Part shown: piece after piece, positions 48,863-56,078 of the stretch
Layout of the letters: every line of letters begins with the position of its first letter
Numbering within the stretch: position 1 is the first letter of the stretch
NCBI GenBank assembly: GCA_943370355.1
Contig: CALRQP020000003.1
Coordinates: 104,944-168,943, forward strand
Reading direction: 5' to 3'
DNA length: 64,000 bases
From: JADCGM01 sp943370355
Lineage (GTDB): Bacteria; Pseudomonadota; Alphaproteobacteria; Sphingomonadales; Sphingomonadaceae
Notes under the pieces: generated by a model
What the model saw: the letters and a program-made list of their open reading frames with translations, nothing else
The model's database searches: none
What the model was told of the DNA's origin: nothing
Position numbers and translations under genes: made by a program

Positions 48863-49756
48863 ATGGATCTGGCGACCCTCGAACTGTTCATCGATGTCGC
48901 GCATCATGGCGGCTTCGCCGAAGTCGCGCGGCGGCGGGGTGTCGATCCGTCCGCCGTGTCGCGGGCGATTGCGGGACTTGAGGCGCAGCTCGATATCCGG
49001 CTGTTCCAGCGCACGACGCGACGGATGGCGCTGACCGATGCGGGAGCGACCTATCTGGCGCGGATTTCGCCATTGCTTGCCGAGCTGGAAGCGGCCGGGG
49101 ATGAGGCGAAGCGCAGCGATGGCCCGGCAGGGCGGCTGCGGCTGACTGCGTCGGCGGCTTATGGCGAGGTGCGGCTGGTGCCGCTGCTGCCGGTATTCCG
49201 CGCGGCCTTTCCGCAATTGCGGATCGAGCTCCTGCTAACCGATGCCAATCTCGACCTCGTTGCCGAACAGGTCGATCTCGCGATCCGGCTGGGGCCGAGT
49301 CCGCCGCCGGGCGCGATCGGGGTCAAGTTGCACGGCATGGACTATGGCGTCTATGCGAGCCCGGCCTATCTCGCCTCGGCCCCGAGGCTGGCGCAGCCCG
49401 GCGATCTGGCCGCGCACCGCTGCCTGCTGTTCGCCGGGCCGCTGCAACGGCGCGAGTGGCTGTTCGCGACGCCGGGCGGCGGCGAGCAGAAGGTGGCGGT
49501 CGATGGCGACATCGCGATTTCCGCGCCGCTGTCGCTGAAGGCGGCGGCGGTCGCAGGGCTGGGGCCCGCCGTGCTTCCGAACTGGCTAGTTGCTGCCGAT
49601 GTCGCAGCCGGGCGGCTGGTTGCAGCGCTGCCGGGGCATATCGCCACCACGACGAGTTTCGGCTCAGGCGCATGGCTTTATTATCCGACGCGCGCACATC
49701 TGCCGGCCAAGGTCCGGGCAACAATCGATTTTCTGAAACAGGCGCTCGCCGATTGA
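48863..49756 (+). CDS. LysR-family transcriptional regulator
   Basis: A 297-residue regulator from ATG 48863 (MDLATLELFIDVAHHGGF); GTG 48839 would add eight residues. The N-terminal winged helix (FAEVARRRGVDPSAVSRAIAGLEAQLDIRLFQRTTRRMALTDAG, residues about 14-60) and the LysR substrate-binding domain are full length. The pattern is near the CrgA/AaeR-type group. It is divergent from the SDR gene and most likely controls it and itself from the AT-rich gap at 48741-48862, which includes TGCACTGCA and other short symmetric patches. The inducer is unknown. Confidence 0.92.
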   Translation: MDLATLELFIDVAHHGGFAEVARRRGVDPSAVSRAIAGLEAQLDIRLFQRTTRRMALTDAGATYLARISPLLAELEAAGDEAKRSDGPAGRLRLTASAAYGEVRLVPLLPVFRAAFPQLRIELLLTDANLDLVAEQVDLAIRLGPSPPPGAIGVKLHGMDYGVYASPAYLASAPRLAQPGDLAAHRCLLFAGPLQRREWLFATPGGGEQKVAVDGDIAISAPLSLKAAAVAGLGPAVLPNWLVAADVAAGRLVAALPGHIATTTSFGSGAWLYYPTRAHLPAKVRATIDFLKQALAD

Positions 49757-49781
49757 CTGGGCGGGCTCGCCCGAAAATCAT

Positions 49782-49797
49782 ATAAAGAAATCTTTAT
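49782..49797. promoter_or_regulatory. palindromic operator candidate upstream of ahcY
   Basis: ATAAAGA-AA-TCTTTAT is a perfect 7-bp inverted repeat in an AT-rich island 66 bases before the ahcY start codon. Known ArsR-family regulators of the S-adenosylhomocysteine cycle (SahR type) bind AT-rich palindromes before ahcY and related genes, so this could be such a site. No ahcY riboswitch signature was found in the 106-base leader. Confidence 0.55.
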
Positions 49798-49862
49798 GCT
49801 TGCTCCCAGGGGCCCGCTCGCCTATGCGGCTGCGCATATTCAAATCCCCCGAGGAGTGCCCG

Positions 49863-51272
49863 ATGGCCACCGCGTTTGCCGCCAAGACGACCGACTATGT
49901 CATTGCCGATATCGGCCTCGCCGATTTCGGGCGGCGCGAGATCAACATCGCCGAGACCGAGATGCCCGGCCTGATGGCGCTGCGCCGCGAATTCGGCGCA
50001 TCGCAGCCGCTGAAGGGCGCGCGCATCACCGGCTCGCTGCACATGACGATCCAGACCGCCGTGCTCATCGAGACGCTGACGGCGCTCGGCGCTGAAGTCC
50101 GCTGGGCGACCTGCAACATCTTCTCGACGCAGGATCATGCGGCTGCGGCGATTGCCGCGTCGGGCGTGCCGGTGTTCGCGATCAAGGGCGAGAGCCTTGC
50201 CGATTACTGGAATTATGTCGGCGACATTTTCAACTGGGGCGACCGGACTGCCAACATCATCCTCGACGATGGCGGCGACGCGACGATGTTCGCGCTGTGG
50301 GGCGCGAAGCTCGAAGCCGGCGAAAGCTTCGGCGAGCCGGAGAATGAGGAAGAGGTCGAATTCCAGCGCGCGCTCAAGGCGTTCGTCAAGGCGCGGCCCG
50401 GCTATCTGACCGAGACGGTCAAGAATCTGAAGGGCGTGTCGGAAGAGACGACGACGGGCGTCCACCGCCTGTACGAGATCGCCAAGAAGGGCCAGCTGCC
50501 GTTCCCGGCGATCAACGTCAACGACAGCGTGACCAAGTCGAAGTTCGACAATCTCTATGGCTGCAAGGAGAGCCTTGTCGACGCGATCCGCCGCGCCACC
50601 GACGTGATGCTCGCCGGCAAGGTCGCCTGCGTCGCGGGCTTCGGCGATGTCGGCAAGGGCTCGGCGCAGTCGCTGCGCAACGGCGGCGCGCGCGTGCTCG
50701 TCACTGAAATCGATCCGATCTGCGCGCTGCAAGCGGCGATGGAGGGCTTCGAGGTCGTGACGATGGAGGAAGCGGTGACCCGCGCCGACATTTTCTGCAC
50801 CGCGACGGGCAATGCCGACGTCATCACCGCCGATCATATGCGCGCGATGAAGCCGATGTCGATTGTCTGCAACATCGGTCATTTCGACAGCGAGATCCAG
50901 ATTTCCGCGCTGTCCAACTACAAGTGGACCGAAGTGAAGCAGGGCACCGACCTCGTCGAGTTCCCCGACGGCAAGCAGATCATCGTGCTGGCGAAGGGCC
51001 GCCTCGTGAACCTCGGTTGCGCGACCGGCCACCCGTCGTTCGTGATGAGCTCCTCCTTCACCAACCAGGTGCTGGCGCAGATCGAACTGTGGGCCCACGG
51101 CGACAAATATAAGAATGAGGTTTACGTGCTGCCGAAGCATCTCGACGAGAAGGTCGCGGCGCTGCACCTCGAAAAGCTCGGCGTGAAGCTGACGACACTG
51201 ACCCCGAAGCAGGCGGCCTATATCGGCGTGAGCCAGGCGGGCCCGTTTAAGCCGGATCACTACCGTTACTAA
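49863..51272 (+). CDS. ahcY: adenosylhomocysteinase
   Basis: A 469-residue NAD-dependent enzyme that splits S-adenosylhomocysteine into adenosine and homocysteine and keeps SAM-dependent methylation running. Start ATG 49863 (MATAFAAKTTDYVIADIGLADFGRREI) with GAGGAG 6 nt upstream. Motifs are GSLHMTIQTAVLIETL, ATCNIFSTQDHAAAAIA, NVNDSVTKSKFDNLYGCKESL, the NAD-binding GFGDVGKGSAQSL and the C-terminal LTPKQAAYIGVSQAGPFKPDHYRY. The roughly 40-residue insertion of the proteobacterial form is present. It ends in a strong terminator. Confidence 0.98.
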   Translation: MATAFAAKTTDYVIADIGLADFGRREINIAETEMPGLMALRREFGASQPLKGARITGSLHMTIQTAVLIETLTALGAEVRWATCNIFSTQDHAAAAIAASGVPVFAIKGESLADYWNYVGDIFNWGDRTANIILDDGGDATMFALWGAKLEAGESFGEPENEEEVEFQRALKAFVKARPGYLTETVKNLKGVSEETTTGVHRLYEIAKKGQLPFPAINVNDSVTKSKFDNLYGCKESLVDAIRRATDVMLAGKVACVAGFGDVGKGSAQSLRNGGARVLVTEIDPICALQAAMEGFEVVTMEEAVTRADIFCTATGNADVITADHMRAMKPMSIVCNIGHFDSEIQISALSNYKWTEVKQGTDLVEFPDGKQIIVLAKGRLVNLGCATGHPSFVMSSSFTNQVLAQIELWAHGDKYKNEVYVLPKHLDEKVAALHLEKLGVKLTTLTPKQAAYIGVSQAGPFKPDHYRY

Positions 51273-51293
51273 GCGAGCGGCATCGAACAGACG

Positions 51294-51322
51294 GGGCGGC
51301 GGGTCATTCCGCCGCCCTTTTT
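51294..51322 (+). terminator. rho-independent terminator of ahcY
   Basis: GGGCGGCGG and CCGCCGCCC form a perfect 9-bp stem with loop GTCATT, followed by TTTTT, 21 bases after the ahcY stop codon. It argues against divL starting at the TTG inside the T-run. Confidence 0.92.
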
Positions 51323-51380
51323 GCGTCCGGACGGCGCGTTCCGTTTGCCGCCACCATGCCTCGCCCGCTATCAGCGTCGG

Positions 51381-53834
51381 GTGAACCCGGTTCCGCTGTT
51401 CGTCCTGCTGTCGCTCGCCCCGGGACCCGCCCGGGCGTGGGGTGTTACGTCATGGACCGACGATGCGCGGACCGGGGGGACGGCGGTTGCGATCATCGCC
51501 GCCGCCTGGCTGGCCTTTGCGGTCTGGGCGATCATTCGCGGGGCGCGGTCGGGGATTCAGGCGCGGATCGCGCAGGCGTGGGGGATGCGGCTGCGCGGGC
51601 TGCTGGCGACGGCGCCGGGGGCTTATCTGATCGTCGGCGAGGACGGGTCGGTGTCGGCATCGGACACGCTGCGCGGCTGGCTCGGCATCGACAAACGGCT
51701 GACGACGCTCGCCGATCTTGCGCCCGTGGAGAGCGCGGGATTGGAGGCCAGCGATTTCGAGGGGCTGCGCCGCGACATTGCGGCGGCGGCGCTGTCGGGG
51801 GAGGCATTCAGCCGGCTGGTGCGGCCGATCGGGTCCAATCTTGTACTGCTCGCGCAGGGGCGTGCGGCACCTGTGGAGGTCGCGGGCGAGCGCGGCGTCG
51901 CGGTGTGGTTTCGCGATACCACCGATGCGCAGGCAGCGATTGCGGGGCTGAGCGCCGACAAGGCCGTGCTGAAGGGCGAACTCGATGCAGCGATCGCGCT
52001 TATCGAAGCTGCGCCGATGCCGATCTGGCGGCGCGGGCCGGACCTGAAGCTGCGCTATGCGAATGCCGCCTATGTGCGCGCCGTTGATAGTGCGTCGATT
52101 GCTGAGGTCATCGCCAACCGCGCCGAGCTGATCCAGAACCCGCTGTCACCGGTGCCGCGTGCGGCGGCGCACCGGGCGCGCGAGCTGGAACTGACGCAGG
52201 TCCGCGACGAGCCGGTCATCATCGGCGATGCGCGGCGGATGCTGGAAATCCATGACGTGCCGCTTGGCGAGGGCGGGGTCGCGGGTTTTGCCTTCGACGT
52301 GACCGCGCGCGATGAGGCGCGGGCCGAGCGCGACCGCTTCGAGGCGGCGCAGACCGAGACGCTCAACCGGCTGTCGTCGGGCGTCGCGCTGTTCGGTGCG
52401 GATTATGCGCTGGCCTTCTACAACCGGGCGTTCGGCGACCTGTTCCGGATCGAGGAGGCGTTCCTCGCCGATCGGCCCGACTTCGATCGCGTTATCGAAC
52501 GCATGCGTGAGTCGCGGCGGCTGCCGGAGAGTCGCGACTTCCCGTCGTGGCGGCGCGAGCGGCGCGCCTGGTTCACCGATGCGGCGCTGGCGCATGAAGA
52601 AGTCTGGGCGTTGCCCGACAGCTCGGTGCTGCGCGTGATCGGCCAGCCGCATCCCGATGGCGGGCTGCTCATGGTGTTCGAGGACCGCACCGAGCAGCTG
52701 CGTCTCGCGAGCGCGCGCGACACGCTGGTGCGTGTCCAGCAGGCGACGCTCAACAATCTCCATGAGGCTGTCGCGGTGTTCGCAGCGGACGGGCGGCTGC
52801 AGCTGTCGAACCGGCGGTTCGCGGAACTGTGGGCGCTCGACGAGGCGCTGCTGGCGTCGCGGCCGAGCGTCGATGATTTGCTGGTGCGGACCGGGCCGAT
52901 GGTCGAGATGGGATCGCGCGACCGGGCGGAGGAAGTGCGCGAGGTGATCCGCGTTACCACGGCGACGGGTCACCGCGAGAGCCGGGCGATGCGCGTCGAT
53001 CTCGTCGATGGGCGGCAGCTGGACTTTGCGGCGGTGCCGCTGCCGGACGGCAATGTGCTGTTCACCTATCTCGACGTGACCGACCGGCAGCGCATTGAGG
53101 GCGCGCTGCGCGACCGCAATGAGGCGCTGGAGGCGGCCGACCGGCTGAAGTCGGCGTTCGTCGCCAATATGTCCTATGAGTTGCGCACGCCGCTGACCGC
53201 GATTTCGGGGTTCGGGGAGATGCTGGCGGGCGGCTATGCCGGCGATCTCAATGCGCGGCAGGGCGAATATGTCGGGTCGATCCTGACCTCGGCCGAGCGG
53301 TTGCAGCTGCTCATCAACGACATTCTCGACCTGGCGATCACCGAGGCGGGCGAGCTGGCGCTCGACATCAGCGAAGTCGCGGTACGGCCGCTGGCGTCGG
53401 CGGTTGCGGCGATGGCGGAAGATGCCGGGCGCGCGCGCGACGTCGCGGTCGATGTGGCGATCGACGACAGCGCCGGGTCGCTCGAAGCGGACGAGCAGCG
53501 GCTGAAGCAGATCCTGTACAATCTCCTCGCCAATGCGATCCGCTTCTCGGCCCCGGGCGCGCGGGTTGCACTCGCCGCTGACGGCGATGCCGCGGCGGTG
53601 CGGTTCACGGTGACCGACAATGGCGTCGGCATTCCGCAGGATGAGCAGGCCGTGGTGTTCGACCGCTTCCGCAAGGGCTCGAACGCCGGCAGCCAAGGGG
53701 TGGGCTTGGGCCTCGCGCTGGTCCGCCAGTTCGTGAGTCTGCACGGCGGAACCGTCGAACTCGCGTCCAAGGTCGGAGAAGGCACCGTCGTCACCGTCCG
53801 CCTGCCGCGCCGCCAGCCGGAGAATAGCGCGTGA
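51381..53834 (+). CDS. divL: DivL-type PAS-domain protein with tyrosine in the H-box
   Basis: An 817-residue protein from GTG 51381, beginning with hydrophobic segments (PVPLFVLLSLAPGPARA, then TAVAIIAAAWLAFAVWAII). Several PAS-type sensory domains follow (about 80-570). The dimerisation helix reads FVANMSYELRTPLTAISGFGEML: the phospho-acceptor histidine is tyrosine (Tyr599), the hallmark of DivL, which in Caulobacter regulates CckA and hence CtrA together with DivK. The ATPase domain keeps canonical N and G boxes (ILYNLLANAIRFS, VTDNGVGIPQDEQ, GVGLGLALV). It is the first gene of the divL-tsaE-amgK-murU-addB-addA string. The alternative TTG at 51321 lies inside the ahcY terminator. Confidence 0.93.
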   Translation: MNPVPLFVLLSLAPGPARAWGVTSWTDDARTGGTAVAIIAAAWLAFAVWAIIRGARSGIQARIAQAWGMRLRGLLATAPGAYLIVGEDGSVSASDTLRGWLGIDKRLTTLADLAPVESAGLEASDFEGLRRDIAAAALSGEAFSRLVRPIGSNLVLLAQGRAAPVEVAGERGVAVWFRDTTDAQAAIAGLSADKAVLKGELDAAIALIEAAPMPIWRRGPDLKLRYANAAYVRAVDSASIAEVIANRAELIQNPLSPVPRAAAHRARELELTQVRDEPVIIGDARRMLEIHDVPLGEGGVAGFAFDVTARDEARAERDRFEAAQTETLNRLSSGVALFGADYALAFYNRAFGDLFRIEEAFLADRPDFDRVIERMRESRRLPESRDFPSWRRERRAWFTDAALAHEEVWALPDSSVLRVIGQPHPDGGLLMVFEDRTEQLRLASARDTLVRVQQATLNNLHEAVAVFAADGRLQLSNRRFAELWALDEALLASRPSVDDLLVRTGPMVEMGSRDRAEEVREVIRVTTATGHRESRAMRVDLVDGRQLDFAAVPLPDGNVLFTYLDVTDRQRIEGALRDRNEALEAADRLKSAFVANMSYELRTPLTAISGFGEMLAGGYAGDLNARQGEYVGSILTSAERLQLLINDILDLAITEAGELALDISEVAVRPLASAVAAMAEDAGRARDVAVDVAIDDSAGSLEADEQRLKQILYNLLANAIRFSAPGARVALAADGDAAAVRFTVTDNGVGIPQDEQAVVFDRFRKGSNAGSQGVGLGLALVRQFVSLHGGTVELASKVGEGTVVTVRLPRRQPENSA

Positions 53835-54274
53835 GGCTGCCGTCTGCCGAAGCGCTTGAAGCCTGGGGCGCTGCGCTCGCCTCGGCGTGCCGGGCTGGCG
53901 ATGTGGTTGCGCTGTACGGGGAACTTGGCGCGGGGAAGACGACGCTGGCGCGGGGGATGTTGCGTGGGCTTGGGCTGGCGGGGGAGGCGCCGTCGCCGAC
54001 GTTTACGATCGTGCAGACCTATGACCCGCCCGAGATCCGCCTGCCGGTCTGGCATGTCGACCTGTACCGCCTGGAGACGCCTGAGGATGCGGTCGAGCTT
54101 GGGCTGGAGGAGGCCTTCGACGAAGCGCTGGTCATTGTCGAATGGCCCGAGCGGCTGGGCGGGTTGCTGCCGGCGCGGGCGCTGCAAATCCGGCTGGATG
54201 GGGCCGGTGAGACGGAACGCCGCTTGACAGTCACTGCGCCGCCCGATTGGGAGGGCCGATGTCCGCCGCTATGA
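53831..54274 (+). CDS. tsaE: tRNA threonylcarbamoyladenosine biosynthesis ATPase
   Basis: A 147-residue P-loop protein (Walker A GELGAGKTTLARGML) with PSPTFTIVQTYDPPEI and WHVDLYRLETPEDAVELGLEEAF, the TsaE signatures. It works with TsaB, TsaC/C2 and TsaD to put t6A at position 37 of ANN-decoding tRNAs. The start GTG overlaps the divL stop (GTGA), and amgK starts inside its 3' end, so translation is coupled on both sides. Confidence 0.95.
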   Translation: MRLPSAEALEAWGAALASACRAGDVVALYGELGAGKTTLARGMLRGLGLAGEAPSPTFTIVQTYDPPEIRLPVWHVDLYRLETPEDAVELGLEEAFDEALVIVEWPERLGGLLPARALQIRLDGAGETERRLTVTAPPDWEGRCPPL

Positions 54275-55371
54275 TTCCGCCCCCGTCCGCGCCCGATTTC
54301 CTCGCCGCGAACGGCTGGGGCGGCGCACAGATACTGCCGCTGGCGGGCGACGCCTCGTTTCGCCGCTATTTCCGGATTGTCGACGGCATCCGCTGCGCTG
54401 TGCTGATGGACGCGCCGCCGCCGCATGAGGACCCGCGGCCGTTCATCCATGTCGCCGAATATCTGACCGGGATCGGGCTTGCCGCACCGGGCATCCTCGC
54501 GCGCGACCTTGAGGCGGGGCTGCTGCTCATCGAGGATTTTGGCTCCGACCGGATGCGCGAAGCTGTCGATGCCGCACCGTCGCGCGAGCATGAGATATAT
54601 GCCGGTATCGTCGATGTCCTCGTCGAACTGCACCGCCATGCGCCGCCGCCGGGGCTGAAGCCGCACGGGCTCGCGGCGTGGACCGAAGAGGTGCGGCTGT
54701 TCACCGACTGGTATTGCCCGGCGGTCGGGCTCGAGGTGGATGTGTCCGGCTTCGAGGCGGCGTGGGCGGCGGCACTGACGCCGATCGATTCGCAGGGGCA
54801 GACGGTGACCGAACTGCGCGATTTCCATGCCGAAAATGTCATGTTGATCGGCGAGCGGAGCGGCGTCACGGCGTTTGGCCTACTCGACTTCCAAGACGCG
54901 CTGATCGGGCATCCGGCCTATGATCTTGTGTCGATGCTCGAGGATGCGCGGCGCGATGTGTCGCCCGATGTCGAGGCAGCGATGCTGGCGCGTTACATGG
55001 CGGCGACCGGTCAGCCGGCAACGTTCGAAGATGCCTATTGGGCGCTCGGCGCGCAGCGCAACACGCGGATCCTCGGCGTGTTCACCCGGCTGTGGAAACG
55101 CGACGGCAAGCCCGGCTACCGCAAGTTCCAGCCGCGGATGTGGGGATTGCTGGAGCGCGACCTGCGGCATCCGGCGTTGGCACCGGTTCGGGACTGGTTT
55201 GACGACAATGTGCCGGTTGAGAAGCGGGCGGCGGCGTGGGTTGAAGATCCTCCCCTGCAAGGGGAGGTGGCAGGCCGCAGGCCTGACGGAGGGGCCACCG
55301 CGCGTTCCGGCCCCTCCACCACCGGCTTTGCCGGCGGTCCCCCTCCCCCTGCGGGGGAGGATTTGCGATGA
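54259..55371 (+). CDS. amgK: aminoglycoside-phosphotransferase-fold sugar kinase (AmgK-like), repeat-extended C terminus
   Basis: A 370-residue protein from ATG 54259 (GGGAGGG just upstream). The APH-type kinase fold shows DASFRRYFRI, LLLIEDFGSDRM, LRDFHAENVMLI (catalytic loop) and FGLLDFQDALIGHPAYDLVSMLEDARRD. The adjacent murU identifies it as the anomeric MurNAc/GlcNAc kinase of the peptidoglycan salvage bypass, which gives intrinsic fosfomycin tolerance in other bacteria. The natural end seems to be near PVEKRAAAWVE; the last about 40 residues (DPPLQGEVAGRR...PPPPAGEDLR) are translated from the palindromic repeat at 55247-55362. The stop overlaps the murU start. Confidence 0.9.
   Translation: MSAAMIPPPSAPDFLAANGWGGAQILPLAGDASFRRYFRIVDGIRCAVLMDAPPPHEDPRPFIHVAEYLTGIGLAAPGILARDLEAGLLLIEDFGSDRMREAVDAAPSREHEIYAGIVDVLVELHRHAPPPGLKPHGLAAWTEEVRLFTDWYCPAVGLEVDVSGFEAAWAAALTPIDSQGQTVTELRDFHAENVMLIGERSGVTAFGLLDFQDALIGHPAYDLVSMLEDARRDVSPDVEAAMLARYMAATGQPATFEDAYWALGAQRNTRILGVFTRLWKRDGKPGYRKFQPRMWGLLERDLRHPALAPVRDWFDDNVPVEKRAAAWVEDPPLQGEVAGRRPDGGATARSGPSTTGFAGGPPPPAGEDLR
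55247..55362. repeat. palindromic repeat translated as the AmgK tail; carries the murU ribosome-binding site
   Basis: Outer arms ATCCTCCCC (55247-55255) and GGGGAGGAT (55354-55362) are complementary. Each end has its own hairpin: CCTCCCC-TGCAA-GGGGAGG and CCTCCCCC-TGC-GGGGGAGG. The element lies wholly inside the amgK frame. Its right arm, GGGGAGG, sits 7 bases before the murU ATG and so acts as the Shine-Dalgarno. Confidence 0.8.
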
Positions 55372-56078
55372 TCGACACCGCGATGGTCATGGCGGCGGGG
55401 CTCGGCAAGCGGATGCGGCCGCTGACGGCGACGCGGCCCAAACCGCTGGTGACGGTGGCGGGGCGGACGCTGCTCGACCGGACGCTCGATCATCTGCGCG
55501 CCGCAAAAATTCCGCGCGCCGTCATCAATGTCCATTATCTGCCCGATGCGATCGAAGCGCATCTGAAGCATCGCAGCGCCGGGCTGGACATCACGATTTC
55601 CGACGAACGCGACCTGCTGCTGGAAACCGGCGGCGGCGTGGTGCGCGCACTGCCGCTGATCGACCGCGACACCTTCTATGTCGTCAATTCGGACAATCTG
55701 TGGATCGACGGTCCGGCCAATTCGCTGCGCCTGCTCGCCGAGCGCTGGGACGAAGCGGCGATGGATGCGCTGCTGCTGCTCGTTCCCTATGCGCGCGCCA
55801 ATTGCCACAAGGGGCAGGGCGACTTCCATATGGATGCGGCGGGCAAGCTCAGCCGCCGTCGTCCGACGCGCGTCGCGCCATTCGTCTACACGGGTATCCA
55901 GCTCGTTTCGCGGCGGCTGTTCGACGATCCCCCGACAGGGGCCTTTTCGACGAACATCCTGTGGGACCGCGCGATCGCGGCGGACCGGCTCTACGGCATG
56001 ACCCATCCCGGGCTGTGGTTCGACGTCGGTACCCCCGAGGCGGTCAAGCAGACCGAGGCGATGCTGTCGCGTGAATAG
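55368..56078 (+). CDS. murU: N-acetylmuramate alpha-1-phosphate uridylyltransferase
   Basis: A 236-residue nucleotidyltransferase starting MIDTAMVMAAGLGKRMRPLTATRPKPLVTVAG, the classic NTP-transferase signature with the catalytic Arg and Lys. VVNSDNLWIDG carries the metal-binding Asp, and FDVGTPEAVKQTE is the C-terminal block. MurU makes UDP-MurNAc from MurNAc 1-phosphate, bypassing GlcNAc-based synthesis. The pair amgK-murU is diagnostic for that salvage route. The start overlaps the amgK stop (ATGA), and the addB GTG lies 8 bases before its end. Confidence 0.92.
   Translation: MIDTAMVMAAGLGKRMRPLTATRPKPLVTVAGRTLLDRTLDHLRAAKIPRAVINVHYLPDAIEAHLKHRSAGLDITISDERDLLLETGGGVVRALPLIDRDTFYVVNSDNLWIDGPANSLRLLAERWDEAAMDALLLLVPYARANCHKGQGDFHMDAAGKLSRRRPTRVAPFVYTGIQLVSRRLFDDPPTGAFSTNILWDRAIAADRLYGMTHPGLWFDVGTPEAVKQTEAMLSRE

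Noticed and set aside
49757..49862. SAH riboswitch before ahcY
   Set aside because: The leader is short and lacks the conserved SAH-aptamer segments; the visible signal is a DNA palindrome instead.
49794..51260. 488-codon minus-strand frame opposite ahcY
   Set aside because: Entirely antisense to ahcY; the His/Arg/Asp-rich composition is typical of a shadow frame.
51321..51380. TTG 51321 as the divL start
   Set aside because: It lies inside the T-run of the ahcY terminator and adds residues without any conserved pattern.
52146..53744. 532-codon minus-strand frame opposite divL
   Set aside because: Antisense to conserved PAS and kinase domains; no motifs.
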